Both the position numbers and the translations under genes were made by a program. Under the pieces are notes generated by a model that made no database searches, had not been told where the DNA came from, and saw nothing but the letters and a program-made list of their open reading frames with translations. A stretch of DNA of 64,000 nucleotides. Origin: JAWPMT01 sp965229785. Lineage in GTDB: Bacteria > Bacteroidota > Bacteroidia > Cytophagales > Cyclobacteriaceae. The stretch spans positions 4,402,001 to 4,466,000 of the forward strand of contig CBDDJS010000001.1 of NCBI GenBank assembly GCA_965229785.1. Reading direction: 5' to 3'. Shown here piece after piece: positions 8,290-15,239 of this stretch (its first letter is position 1; each line of letters starts with the position of its first letter).

Positions 8290-8811
8290 ATGGAACTTCG
8301 AAGGCTATATTTTTTCACGGCAACTATTCTCAATTGGAAACCACTTCTAATGAGTAAGGATTTCAAAGAGGTTCTCTTAAAAAGTTTAGCGCACCTCTCC
8401 GAACAGAAGAAAATTTCCGTTTATGCCTTTGTTCTTATGCCAAATCACGTGCACTTAATTTGGGAGTTATTAGCAAAAAATGGAAAAGAATATCCTCATG
8501 CCAGCTTCATGAAATATACCTCGCATGAATTTTTAAGAACTCTTAGAGATGGTGACATTAAATCATTGGCTTCCTTTGAGGTTGAAAAAGCAAGTCGAAA
8601 ACATCAATTCTGGCAAAGGAATGCTTTAGCTACTGAACTCTACACGCCGGCGGTGGCATATCAAAAACTGGATTACATTCACAATAATCCTTGTCAGGGG
8701 AAATGGATGCTGGCAGATAGTCCTATAGAGTATGATTATTCTTCCGCTAAATTCTACGAGGACGGAATAGATAACTTTGGGTTTTTAACACATATTGGTG
8801 AGAAATTCTAG
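8290..8811 (+). CDS. REP-associated tyrosine transposase (RAYT, Y1 family)
   Basis: Single-strand DNA transposase related to IS200/IS605 TnpA; RAYTs process or spread palindromic repeats. The 173-residue frame begins MELRRLYFFTATILNW. The HUH-type motif is MPNHVHLIW with His53 and His55, and the C-terminal YIHNNP segment carries the likely catalytic Tyr129. Length is normal and the frame is intact. A possible longer N-terminus (reading MQPH..ERWNFKGYIF from upstream) is separated by a one-base shift in a run of six T that is the same in copies 2 and 3. It is the only complete copy in the array and is flanked by matching terminal hairpins at 8236-8255 and 8820-8838. Confidence 0.9.
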   Translation: MELRRLYFFTATILNWKPLLMSKDFKEVLLKSLAHLSEQKKISVYAFVLMPNHVHLIWELLAKNGKEYPHASFMKYTSHEFLRTLRDGDIKSLASFEVEKASRKHQFWQRNALATELYTPAVAYQKLDYIHNNPCQGKWMLADSPIEYDYSSAKFYEDGIDNFGFLTHIGEKF

Positions 8812-8847
8812 CCAAAGGTCGTTTGTGAGGACACAAACTTCGGCGGG

Positions 8848-9019
8848 CATTCACAATAATCCTTGTCAGGGGAAATGGATGCTGGCAGATAGTCCTGTAG
8901 AGTATGATTATTCTTCCGCTAAATTCGACGAGGACGGAATAGATAACTTTGGGTTTTTAACACATATTGGTGAGAAATTCTAGCCAGAGGTCGTTTGTGA
9001 GGATACAAACTTCGGCGGG
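8848..9019 (+). pseudogene. Duplicated 3' end of the RAYT element
   Basis: Direct repeat of 8676-8847 with a period of 172 bases. It encodes the last 45 or so codons of the transposase from the residues around IHNNPCQGKW to the stop at 8981-8983, then the right-end hairpin and CTTCGGCGGG. Substitutions against the parent are few (TATAGAG to TGTAGAG, TACGAG to GACGAG, CCAAAGG to CCAGAGG). The junction falls immediately after CGGCGGG, the end of the right terminus, implying repeated addition of terminal fragments. Confidence 0.88.
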
Positions 9020-9123
9020 CAACAGGCCACGGCAGTAGTCATGGCTTTCTTATCGTTTCTGTGACTGTCGTTTGTGAGGACACAAACGAGGGCAATCGTA
9101 TGGACACAAACGAAGGCAATAGT
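9020..9123. repeat. Flanking-repeat copy with terminator-like stem and hairpin
   Basis: Copy of the flank found at 7681: GGCCACGGCAGTAGTCATGGC forms the first stem region, followed by ACTGTCG and the perfect palindrome at 9069-9088. A second, half palindrome (GGACACAAACGAAGGCAAT) follows at about 9102. No coding capacity is apparent. Confidence 0.75.
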
Positions 9124-9254
9124 ATTGGTGAGAAATTCTAGCCAAAGGTCGTTTGTGAAGACACAAACTTCGGCGGGCAACAAGCCACTGCAGTAGTCAT
9201 AGCTTTCTTATAGTTTCTTTGACTGTCGTTTGTGAGGGCACAAACGAGAGCAAT
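9124..9254. repeat. Third partial 3' fragment of the RAYT element plus flank copy
   Basis: Starts with ATTGGTGAGAAATTCTAG, the last five transposase codons and stop, continues through the right hairpin (9150-9168) to CTTCGGCGGG, then another copy of the flank (9179-9246) ending in the palindrome at 9227-9246 and AGAGCAATAG. It marks the right edge of the array; unique sequence follows. Confidence 0.8.
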
Positions 9255-9301
9255 AGATGAAGTAATTGAATACACAAACCGGGGGCGGAAAGTGGCATAA
9301 C

Positions 9302-9309
9302 TATCTTTG
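9302..9309 (+). promoter_or_regulatory. Possible Bacteroidota -7 promoter element
   Basis: TATCTTTG matches the TAnnTTTG -7 consensus of Bacteroidota sigma-A promoters and lies 18 bases upstream of the ATG at 9328. No clear -33 TTG was found at the usual spacing, so only the -7 half is supported. Confidence 0.35.
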
Positions 9310-9327
9310 ACAAAAAGAATTAAAATC

Positions 9328-9624
9328 ATGGTTCGAGTCATCTATCGATGGGAAGTAGCCCCGGAAAATTTCGAAGCATTCCAGGAAATATGGAGCACCA
9401 CCACAAACGGCATACATGAATCGGTAACCGGAGCACAGGGAAGTTTTCTACTGCGCTCCACCGAAAATGAGCGTCATGTGCTTACCATAGCCAAATGGGA
9501 TTCCCTTGAGGACTGGAAAAACTTCTGGGGTAATCAGAACCCGGACGAAATGAAAGCCATGAGAAAGTTGGGAATCAGAATTTCAGCGGAAGCCTTCGAA
9601 GAAATGGAGGATCACACGAAGTAA
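9328..9624 (+). CDS. ABM-like (antibiotic biosynthesis monooxygenase fold) protein
   Basis: 98 residues from the ATG at 9328; an in-frame TTG at 9307 would overlap the -7 element, so the ATG is preferred. The pattern VIYRWEVAPENFEAFQEIWSTT, then GAQGSFLLRSTENERHVLTIAKWDSLEDWKNFW is that of a dimeric alpha-beta barrel ABM domain. Such proteins range from haem-degrading and quinone monooxygenases to non-enzymatic members, so the reaction is not known. It is a stand-alone gene just outside the transposase array. Confidence 0.8.
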   Translation: MVRVIYRWEVAPENFEAFQEIWSTTTNGIHESVTGAQGSFLLRSTENERHVLTIAKWDSLEDWKNFWGNQNPDEMKAMRKLGIRISAEAFEEMEDHTK

Positions 9625-9711
9625 GGTAGTTGATTCTCATACTGAAATAGGCTAGATTGTAAGAGTGAACTACAGTTCAAGAGCCCCTGAATTAAAATCA
9701 CCTAACCAATC

Positions 9712-10167
9712 ATGAAACAATTAATAGTCCTCGCATGCCTTGTGCTTCTTTTTTCCTGTGATAGGAAAGAAGTTCCAACTGAAGACCAGTTCACTACACA
9801 ATTCGAGCTTTTCAGCATCGGGTATTATGACCATTTTCAAAGCTTCGACCCTCCTTTAACTTTAGACATATCTTCCGAACCCACCCTCCTGGATTTGTCT
9901 TTATCAGACTCCATCGCCGTAAAATTTTATACTACCCAACGAGCCATAGATTATCATAACGGAAACCCTCCGGTTATAGAATTTGCTGGTAGCCTGATCT
10001 TTCTGGAACGCGTAAATGGCGAATGGAATAGCATCGTGGGGGATGAATCTTACCTGGATTCAATCCAACTTAATCAGTGGATCTCCCAGGAAATTTTTAT
10101 GAGTAATTGCGATTCAGAAGATGATTATTTCAGCGTAGATTTCAGGTATCAGGTCGCTCAAAATTGA
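9712..10167 (+). CDS. Hypothetical lipoprotein
   Basis: 151 residues; the N-terminus MKQLIVLACLVLLFSC is a lipoprotein signal with Cys16 as the lipidated residue. The mature part is acidic with alternating hydrophobic residues, suggesting a small beta-rich domain, and contains two further cysteines only near the end (NCDSED has one). No family recognised. It is 33 bases upstream of an AraC-type regulator on the same strand. Confidence 0.65.
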   Translation: MKQLIVLACLVLLFSCDRKEVPTEDQFTTQFELFSIGYYDHFQSFDPPLTLDISSEPTLLDLSLSDSIAVKFYTTQRAIDYHNGNPPVIEFAGSLIFLERVNGEWNSIVGDESYLDSIQLNQWISQEIFMSNCDSEDDYFSVDFRYQVAQN

Positions 10168-10200
10168 TAGCTACGCAACTTCATCAACCAGCATCCAACC

Positions 10201-11022
10201 ATGCATTACGAAACTTTTGAACCCCACCCCGATCTTGCGGCAATTGTAAAATGTTTCTGGATCCTGGAGGTGCCCGGTGACATAGAAGCCCCAAAACAGC
10301 GAGTGATTCCTGATGGCTGCGTAGAAATGTGTTTTATTCTTGGTGATGATGTGAGAAGGTTTACCTCGGAAACTGAATTCATCATACAGCCTCGCGCAAT
10401 GGTTTTTGGACAAATCACAAAACCATATTACGTACAACCAACGGGCACCGTCAACACTTTCGCCGTACGCTTTTATCCTTATGGGTTTGCCAATTTCATT
10501 GCAAAACCAATACAGGAATTAACAGACAAAGAGACTCCTTTATCGGCTTTATTTGAGGAACAAACCGTGAAGCAGCTGGAACAGAATATCATTGAAGCCG
10601 CCTCTACCAAAGACAGAATCGATTTAGTTGAAAAATTCTTGCTTGAGAAACTCGCAAATCAATTGGTCATTGATACCATCGTAACGTCCACTATTGATGC
10701 CTTGTCGCAATCCAAGGGAACTGGATCCATTAAGTCGATCCTGAAAGATGATCTATCGAAGCGAAGGAACCTTGAAAGGAAATTTGCCCGACAGGTTGGT
10801 ATCAGCCCAAAGCAACTGGGACGTATTATTCGACTTCAGGCGGCACTGAAAATGATGCTCAAAAATCAAGGGGAAAGTCTTACGAAAATCGCCTATGAAA
10901 GTGAATACTATGACCAGGCACATTTCATCAAAGATTTTAAAGACTTCACCGGAACTAACCCAAAGGAATACCTCAGTGACGACCAGATGATGCTCTCTTC
11001 ACTTATTTATTCAAGGGACTAG
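10201..11022 (+). CDS. AraC-family transcriptional regulator with DUF6597-like N-terminus
   Basis: 273 residues. The N-terminal part (HPDLAAIVKCFWILEVPG, RVIPDGCVEMCFILGD, FGQITKPYYVQPTG) is the conserved domain found in many small Bacteroidota AraC regulators. The C-terminal HTH shows KQLGRIIRLQAALKM and IAYESEYYDQAHFIKDFKDFTGTNPKEY, the two AraC recognition halves. Ligand and targets are unknown; the VOC-family gene that starts 67 bases downstream is a possible target (inference from proximity). Confidence 0.88.
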   Translation: MHYETFEPHPDLAAIVKCFWILEVPGDIEAPKQRVIPDGCVEMCFILGDDVRRFTSETEFIIQPRAMVFGQITKPYYVQPTGTVNTFAVRFYPYGFANFIAKPIQELTDKETPLSALFEEQTVKQLEQNIIEAASTKDRIDLVEKFLLEKLANQLVIDTIVTSTIDALSQSKGTGSIKSILKDDLSKRRNLERKFARQVGISPKQLGRIIRLQAALKMMLKNQGESLTKIAYESEYYDQAHFIKDFKDFTGTNPKEYLSDDQMMLSSLIYSRD

Positions 11023-11089
11023 CTGTCGCACTTTTACAATTCCGCGCTTCTCGTACGCTGTAACTATGCTCAATAAAAGTACAGCTACC

Positions 11090-11560
11090 ATGAACCTCAA
11101 ATTTCTTAAGGCCCTGATCATAATCGTACCGGGTCTCTTCTCTTTTATTGCTCCAAATGCTTTAAGTGCACAATCTGAAAACAGTTCTGACATGAAAAGT
11201 CACATTGCCATTTTCGAAATTCCTGCGACAGACATTACCCGAGCAGTCAGTTTTTATCAGGAAATATTAAACATTAACATCGAAAGGATGGATTTTCCTG
11301 AACTGGAAATGGGGTTATTTCCATACGAAGGGCAGCTTGTTACTGGCGTAATCATGAAAGGTGAAGGTTATGAACCTTCATCCAGTGGGATCACTATCTA
11401 TCTAAATGCTGGTGACGATCTTCAAATCGTCCTGAACAAAATAGAAGAAAATAACGGCAAGATCATCGTACCTAAAACACCCCATGCAGATGAAGTCGGA
11501 TATTTTGCTATTTTCCTGGACTCAGAAGGAAACAAAATGGGACTGCACTCTCCGAATTGA
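11090..11560 (+). CDS. VOC-superfamily (glyoxalase-like) protein with an N-terminal signal sequence
   Basis: From the ATG at 11090 the protein is 156 residues with a signal peptide-like stretch ending NALSAQ. The remainder (SHIAIFEIPATDITRAVSFYQEIL, GITIYLNAGDDLQIVLNKIEENNG, GYFAIFLDSEGNKMGLHSPN) is a single VOC domain as in lactoylglutathione lyase-related proteins of unknown reaction. Most homologues begin at the residue corresponding to the ATG at 11192 (MKSHIAIFEIP) and are cytosolic, so the signal sequence is unusual; either the protein is exported or the true start is internal. Confidence 0.8.
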   Translation: MNLKFLKALIIIVPGLFSFIAPNALSAQSENSSDMKSHIAIFEIPATDITRAVSFYQEILNINIERMDFPELEMGLFPYEGQLVTGVIMKGEGYEPSSSGITIYLNAGDDLQIVLNKIEENNGKIIVPKTPHADEVGYFAIFLDSEGNKMGLHSPN

Positions 11561-11640
11561 CGGATTAACTTTTCTGTTTCAACTTTCTTCATGGTTTTCA
11601 CTCAAACTGAGTCCTTAGATTTGACTGAAAGTATGGAACT

Positions 11641-12411
11641 GTGATAAAACAGATAAAAAACGAACTTCTGCGTCTGGAAGATGAGCAACAGATCAAAATT
11701 CTCTATGCAGTAGAATCAGGAAGCAGGGCCTGGGGGTTCGCTTCTCAGGATAGTGACTGGGACGTACGTTTCATCTATTTGCATCATCCAGATTGGTATC
11801 TCTCCATCGATGAGAAAAAAGACAGTATGGAAATCATGCTGCCCAATGACCTGGACTTTGCCGGATGGGAACTCAGAAAAACCCTTAAACTCTTTCGAAA
11901 ATCGAACCCTCCTTTGCTTGAATGGCTCAGAAGTCCACTGGTCTATCTGGAACAATTCACAGCTACTCAAAAATTGCGTGAATTGTCAGAGGAGTATTTT
12001 AACCCCAAGTCATGTCTTTATCACTATTTGCACATGGCAAGAGGAAATTTCAAAGCCTATCTTCAGGGAGAACAGGTGAAAATGAAGAAGTACTTCTATG
12101 TGTTAAGGCCATTATTAGCCTGCAAATGGATTGAGCAAAAACACACCATCGCTCCGATGGAATTCAGCGAGTTGGTTGAATCACAAGTGAATAGCCAGGC
12201 GCTCAAAGCCGAAATCGAATCGTTGCTGGAGCGTAAGATGAGCGGGGAAGAACTGGACCTGGCCCCTCGAATCCCTATTATCCATGATTTCCTGGAGGCA
12301 GAAATCCAACGCTTTGAAAAAGTACTGGAAGGCTATGACATCAACCTAAAACCTGATACAAGCAAACTGGATGAATTATTTCGATCCATCTTGCATGAGG
12401 TTTGGCGTTAA
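11641..12411 (+). CDS. Predicted nucleotidyltransferase (DNA polymerase beta superfamily, PF10127-like)
   Basis: 256 residues from a GTG start; the only nearby ATG is out of frame. The motif AVESGSRAWGFASQDSDWDVRFIYL shows the polymerase-beta-type GS...DxD active site, and the region up to FNPKSCLYHYLHMARGNFKAYL is shared with the family annotated as an RNA-repair-pathway nucleotidyltransferase. Some members lie in RNA-repair operons, but here no ligase or partner is adjacent. The actual substrate is unknown. Confidence 0.85.
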   Translation: MIKQIKNELLRLEDEQQIKILYAVESGSRAWGFASQDSDWDVRFIYLHHPDWYLSIDEKKDSMEIMLPNDLDFAGWELRKTLKLFRKSNPPLLEWLRSPLVYLEQFTATQKLRELSEEYFNPKSCLYHYLHMARGNFKAYLQGEQVKMKKYFYVLRPLLACKWIEQKHTIAPMEFSELVESQVNSQALKAEIESLLERKMSGEELDLAPRIPIIHDFLEAEIQRFEKVLEGYDINLKPDTSKLDELFRSILHEVWR

Positions 12412-12482
12412 TGAGATCCATTTCTTTTCTGACTCAATGGAAACATTTCAAGGAGACCGATTATTTTCCGTAATTAGGCTTT

Positions 12483-13400
12483 ATGAAACATAAAATCGAA
12501 GTAGGTCTATTTATTGAAGTTGCGACCTTAGTATTCATTTTTTTCATTGCCAGAAACCAGGGGGTAAGCAAGAAAGAGTATTGGGAAAACTTCACCATAA
12601 GTACTGAGACGCTAGACATTTACTATCACGTGGTTGGATATGCGGGGTATCGAATCGATGGTGTGGACGTAAAGACCTGGTTAGCGGATAGCACCGTGGA
12701 CACCAGCATAAAATACGACATTAACAGCATGATGGACTCTCTCCTGATTACTAAGATCAGAGGAGAGGCCTTCTACAAAGGAGCCCAAAGTACGTTGATC
12801 GCTGATTCTGATGTCCATGATTTCGACGACCTAAAGGAAATGTTTCCACCACTGATCTTTTTCGATGATACCATAAAAACCTACCGAAAAAACTTTCCTA
12901 TCATCGTCGAACGTTACTTCCCAGCTGATAAATTCAAAATCACACCTTTGCTAAAATCAAGGGATAAACCCTATTACTTTGATCTGAACTGGGTTGATGA
13001 CCTGACTGAGGAAAACATGGTCAACATCGATGAATTGTCCGGATTTACAAATGTCGATAGACTGAAGGTACTGGTCAAACTTGCCAAATCTGTCCTTGAA
13101 GACAACAACAATACATTTGAACTGACATGGCGAAAAGACGCAGAAGAAGGCTCTGAGGGTAAGAACTACCTGGGAGGAGGCATCTCTCTTTATCGCATCC
13201 ATAACCAAAAAGGTAAAGAGATTTATTATGCTGATTATTTATTCGAGGGGTTGGAATGGACACGGGATGAGTATGGAGAAGATGTAATCGATAAAAGATT
13301 TAATATCTGGTATCACAACTGGGTATTCTGGGTATTTTCCATCGGAATTTCCTTCAGCATTGCAAGAAGATTTTTGATATGGAATAACCTTCAAGATTAA
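12483..13400 (+). CDS. Hypothetical membrane-anchored protein
   Basis: 305 residues with a hydrophobic segment at about 6-22 and another near the C-terminus (WVFWVFSIGISFSIARRFLIW, about 280-300), leaving a soluble domain of about 250 residues between them, probably on the outer side of the inner membrane. The soluble part is acidic and rich in aromatic residues. I do not recognise the family. No obvious operon partner; the next gene downstream is convergent. Confidence 0.65.
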   Translation: MKHKIEVGLFIEVATLVFIFFIARNQGVSKKEYWENFTISTETLDIYYHVVGYAGYRIDGVDVKTWLADSTVDTSIKYDINSMMDSLLITKIRGEAFYKGAQSTLIADSDVHDFDDLKEMFPPLIFFDDTIKTYRKNFPIIVERYFPADKFKITPLLKSRDKPYYFDLNWVDDLTEENMVNIDELSGFTNVDRLKVLVKLAKSVLEDNNNTFELTWRKDAEEGSEGKNYLGGGISLYRIHNQKGKEIYYADYLFEGLEWTRDEYGEDVIDKRFNIWYHNWVFWVFSIGISFSIARRFLIWNNLQD

Positions 13401-13453
13401 GTAGAACAATGTGTTTCCGGAATGACTAATATCTGATGAGAACTAACAAAGTA

Positions 13454-14230
13454 TCATTTAATGGTTACCGGCCATTCAAAATCTTGTTGCCATGGCTCTG
13501 CCAGGTAATCCCCGGATTCTTTCACGGTAAAATGAACTACGTATTCACCTGAATTTTCAATCATCAATTCAAGGATCAATACATGGCCAATTCGTCTGGT
13601 TTCCCTCAACGCTGGAATCCTCTTCCCGGCCTGTTCGACGTATACATCTTCATAACTGTATGACACATGTTCCCACAATGCTCGTTCCCCACTGGGGAAA
13701 ATGGCTATTTCAAAAGGCTCATCCACCTTTATGTCCGTGTTGATTTGCACTTTCATCGGACTCGGAAAACAACAGTCGATCATGCCCATTTGTCGAGACA
13801 AGTGTTCTACCAAAGTAAATTCCATGTTGCTTATCTCCACCTTAAGTAAGGGAAGATCTTTGGGGTCATTCTGGCATTTGGCCAAATATTCTTCCACACG
13901 ATCAAATGAACTTTCCAGCCCATTGTCCTCCATGTTCTGAGAAAAAGACTTCAAGATTGACACGTGTGCTTCGATTGCCGATAAATCCTCAAATTCCAGG
14001 CCTTTACGAGAATCGGCCAATTGCTTCAGTTTAGCTACTAATTCTTCATTCTTTCTCCCGCGTTGCTCATCCATGAATATGGCTTCATTTATCTGAAGGT
14101 CCACGACCTTTCTCAGGGACTCATTCGTAAGGTGCAGCGTTTCGGATGGACCAGAAGGCTCTTGAGCATTTCGGGAACAAGAAAAACCGACCAATACCAC
14201 CAGCAGAAAAACAGGATTCAAGGATCTCAT
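13454..14230 (-). CDS. Hypothetical lipoprotein with a coiled-coil-like N-terminal half
   Basis: The start at 14230 (MRSLNPVFLLVVLVGFSC) gives a clean lipoprotein signal with Cys18; the longer frame up to 14344 has no signal. The mature protein is 258 residues in total, with a helical, charged stretch (NESLRKVVDLQINEAIFMDEQRGRK broken into heptad-like runs) and a C-terminal beta-rich part. The helical N-terminus with NESL is vaguely like the start of GldM-type proteins, but I do not claim the family. It is divergent from the hydroxylase-like gene at 14292, with 61 bases between them. Confidence 0.65.
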   Translation of the reverse strand: MRSLNPVFLLVVLVGFSCSRNAQEPSGPSETLHLTNESLRKVVDLQINEAIFMDEQRGRKNEELVAKLKQLADSRKGLEFEDLSAIEAHVSILKSFSQNMEDNGLESSFDRVEEYLAKCQNDPKDLPLLKVEISNMEFTLVEHLSRQMGMIDCCFPSPMKVQINTDIKVDEPFEIAIFPSGERALWEHVSYSYEDVYVEQAGKRIPALRETRRIGHVLILELMIENSGEYVVHFTVKESGDYLAEPWQQDFEWPVTIK

Positions 14231-14291
14231 AATTTTTAATGTCGGACTACTGAACGAATATATGAAAAAAGAAAAACTGCGGTGATGATCG

Positions 14292-15149
14292 ATGTTTTCG
14301 TTACTCCTCCATTTTTCAGGAATTTCGAGGCAATTGTATGCCACTATGGCGACACCTGAGATCAGCTTCGGTTATATTCACCCCAGTAATATTCCTTGCG
14401 ACTTATTTCATACAACCATGAATCAGCACACGTCGAAAAAAAATGGCTCTTTCAAACTCCCCTTCTCATTTGATCCTGATTTGCTAAATCTGGACCTCAA
14501 AAAGTGTCTCGGTTATGAATTCCAAAGTCATTATGTCCCGACGAATTATAGTGGAGAAAATTACATTTTGCCATTACGATCTGTAGGCGGGAGTATGAAA
14601 CACGTGATGGCTACGCCCGAGGTAGCCGATCAGTATGAAGACACGGAAGCACTTAAGGAGTGTGGCTATTTTCAGGAAGTCATCAATACGTTTAAGTGCA
14701 AGAAGGAAGCGATCAGGATCATGAATATGACTCCCGGCGAAGAGATGAAAGTCCATACGGATTTCAATTGCGGCTATGAAGACGGCATCTTTCGAACTCA
14801 CATTCCCATCAAAACCAATGATCAGGTCATATTCCAATTAGATGGCAAGTTGGTCAAAATGTTGCCGGGCGAAACCTGGTACATCAACGCTAACCTTCCC
14901 CATGGAGTGAAGAACGATGGATCAACAGACCGGGTACATCTGGTATTGGATTGTATTAGAAATGAATGGTCCGATGAGCTGTTCCGCTCTGCTGGATACG
15001 ATTTTGAAGAAGAGATCAACGCTAGAAAACCCGTTTATTCAAAGGATACTTTGGAACGCATGATTGAAGAATTATCACGACAAGATACGGAAGGCTCCAA
15101 AGCTCTTGTCGACGATCTAAAGAAGCAACTTGCTACGTATCCATCCTGA
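14292..15149 (+). CDS. Aspartyl/asparaginyl beta-hydroxylase-like Fe(II)/2-oxoglutarate dioxygenase
   Basis: The double-stranded beta-helix signature is clear: VHTDFNCG supplies the HxD iron ligands, RVHLVLD the distal His, and FRTHIPI and the Trp-Tyr-Asn strand (ETWYINANLPHGV) fit this family. In animals it hydroxylates Asp/Asn of EGF domains; in bacteria the substrate is usually unknown. Start is uncertain: the domain begins near the ATG at 14418, but in-frame ATGs at 14346 and 14292 allow a longer protein of 285 residues. Confidence 0.82.
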   Translation: MFSLLLHFSGISRQLYATMATPEISFGYIHPSNIPCDLFHTTMNQHTSKKNGSFKLPFSFDPDLLNLDLKKCLGYEFQSHYVPTNYSGENYILPLRSVGGSMKHVMATPEVADQYEDTEALKECGYFQEVINTFKCKKEAIRIMNMTPGEEMKVHTDFNCGYEDGIFRTHIPIKTNDQVIFQLDGKLVKMLPGETWYINANLPHGVKNDGSTDRVHLVLDCIRNEWSDELFRSAGYDFEEEINARKPVYSKDTLERMIEELSRQDTEGSKALVDDLKKQLATYPS

Positions 15150-15180
15150 AGCGACTTGATTCATTACACCTTAAATTCCA

Positions 15181-15212
15181 CAAAAAAAGCCCGGGACCAA
15201 TTGTCCCGGACT
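15181..15212 (-). terminator. Intrinsic terminator of the TonB receptor gene (minus strand)
   Basis: Stem CCGGGAC (15191-15197) with GTCCCGG (15203-15209), followed on the minus strand by GCTTTTTTTG. It is 28 bases past the receptor stop. The hydroxylase-like gene ends at 15149 on the other strand, so it may act in both directions to a lesser extent. Confidence 0.85.
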
Positions 15213-15239
15213 CACTAACACCGCCTAAAACATCGCTGG

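Larger units (their letters stand above)
7680..9254. repeat. RAYT-associated hairpin and tandem-repeat array
   Basis: Region of about 1.6 kb built from one transposase element and repeated pieces of it. The 5' segment of the element occurs three times in tandem (7743, 7985, 8228; periods 242 and 243). The 3' segment occurs at 8676 and 8848 (period exactly 172) and as a shorter piece at about 9124. A small palindrome with arms GTTTGTG and CACAAAC recurs at 7751-7770, 7993-8012, 8236-8255, 8820-8838, 8992-9010, 9069-9088, 9150-9168 and 9227-9246. Left copies read GTTTGTGTCCTCACAAAC and right copies the reverse complement, so the element has inverted terminal hairpins. A flank of about 60 bases starting CAAGCCACTGCAGTAGTC is found at 7681, 9020 and 9180. 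Confidence 0.88.

Noticed and set aside
7680..9254. A CRISPR array, because of regularly spaced short palindromes
   Set aside because: The repeats are of uneven spacing, contain transposase codons and are hairpins of 19-20 bases with variable flanks. There is no run of unique spacers of constant length and no cas gene.
8980..9341. Two minus-strand frames of 67 codons with similar sequence
   Set aside because: They are readings of the hairpin and flank repeats and similar only because the DNA is repeated.
13454..14230. GldM-type gliding motility protein
   Set aside because: There is only a vague resemblance of the first helical residues; the lipoprotein signal and size do not fit GldM, so it is left as hypothetical.
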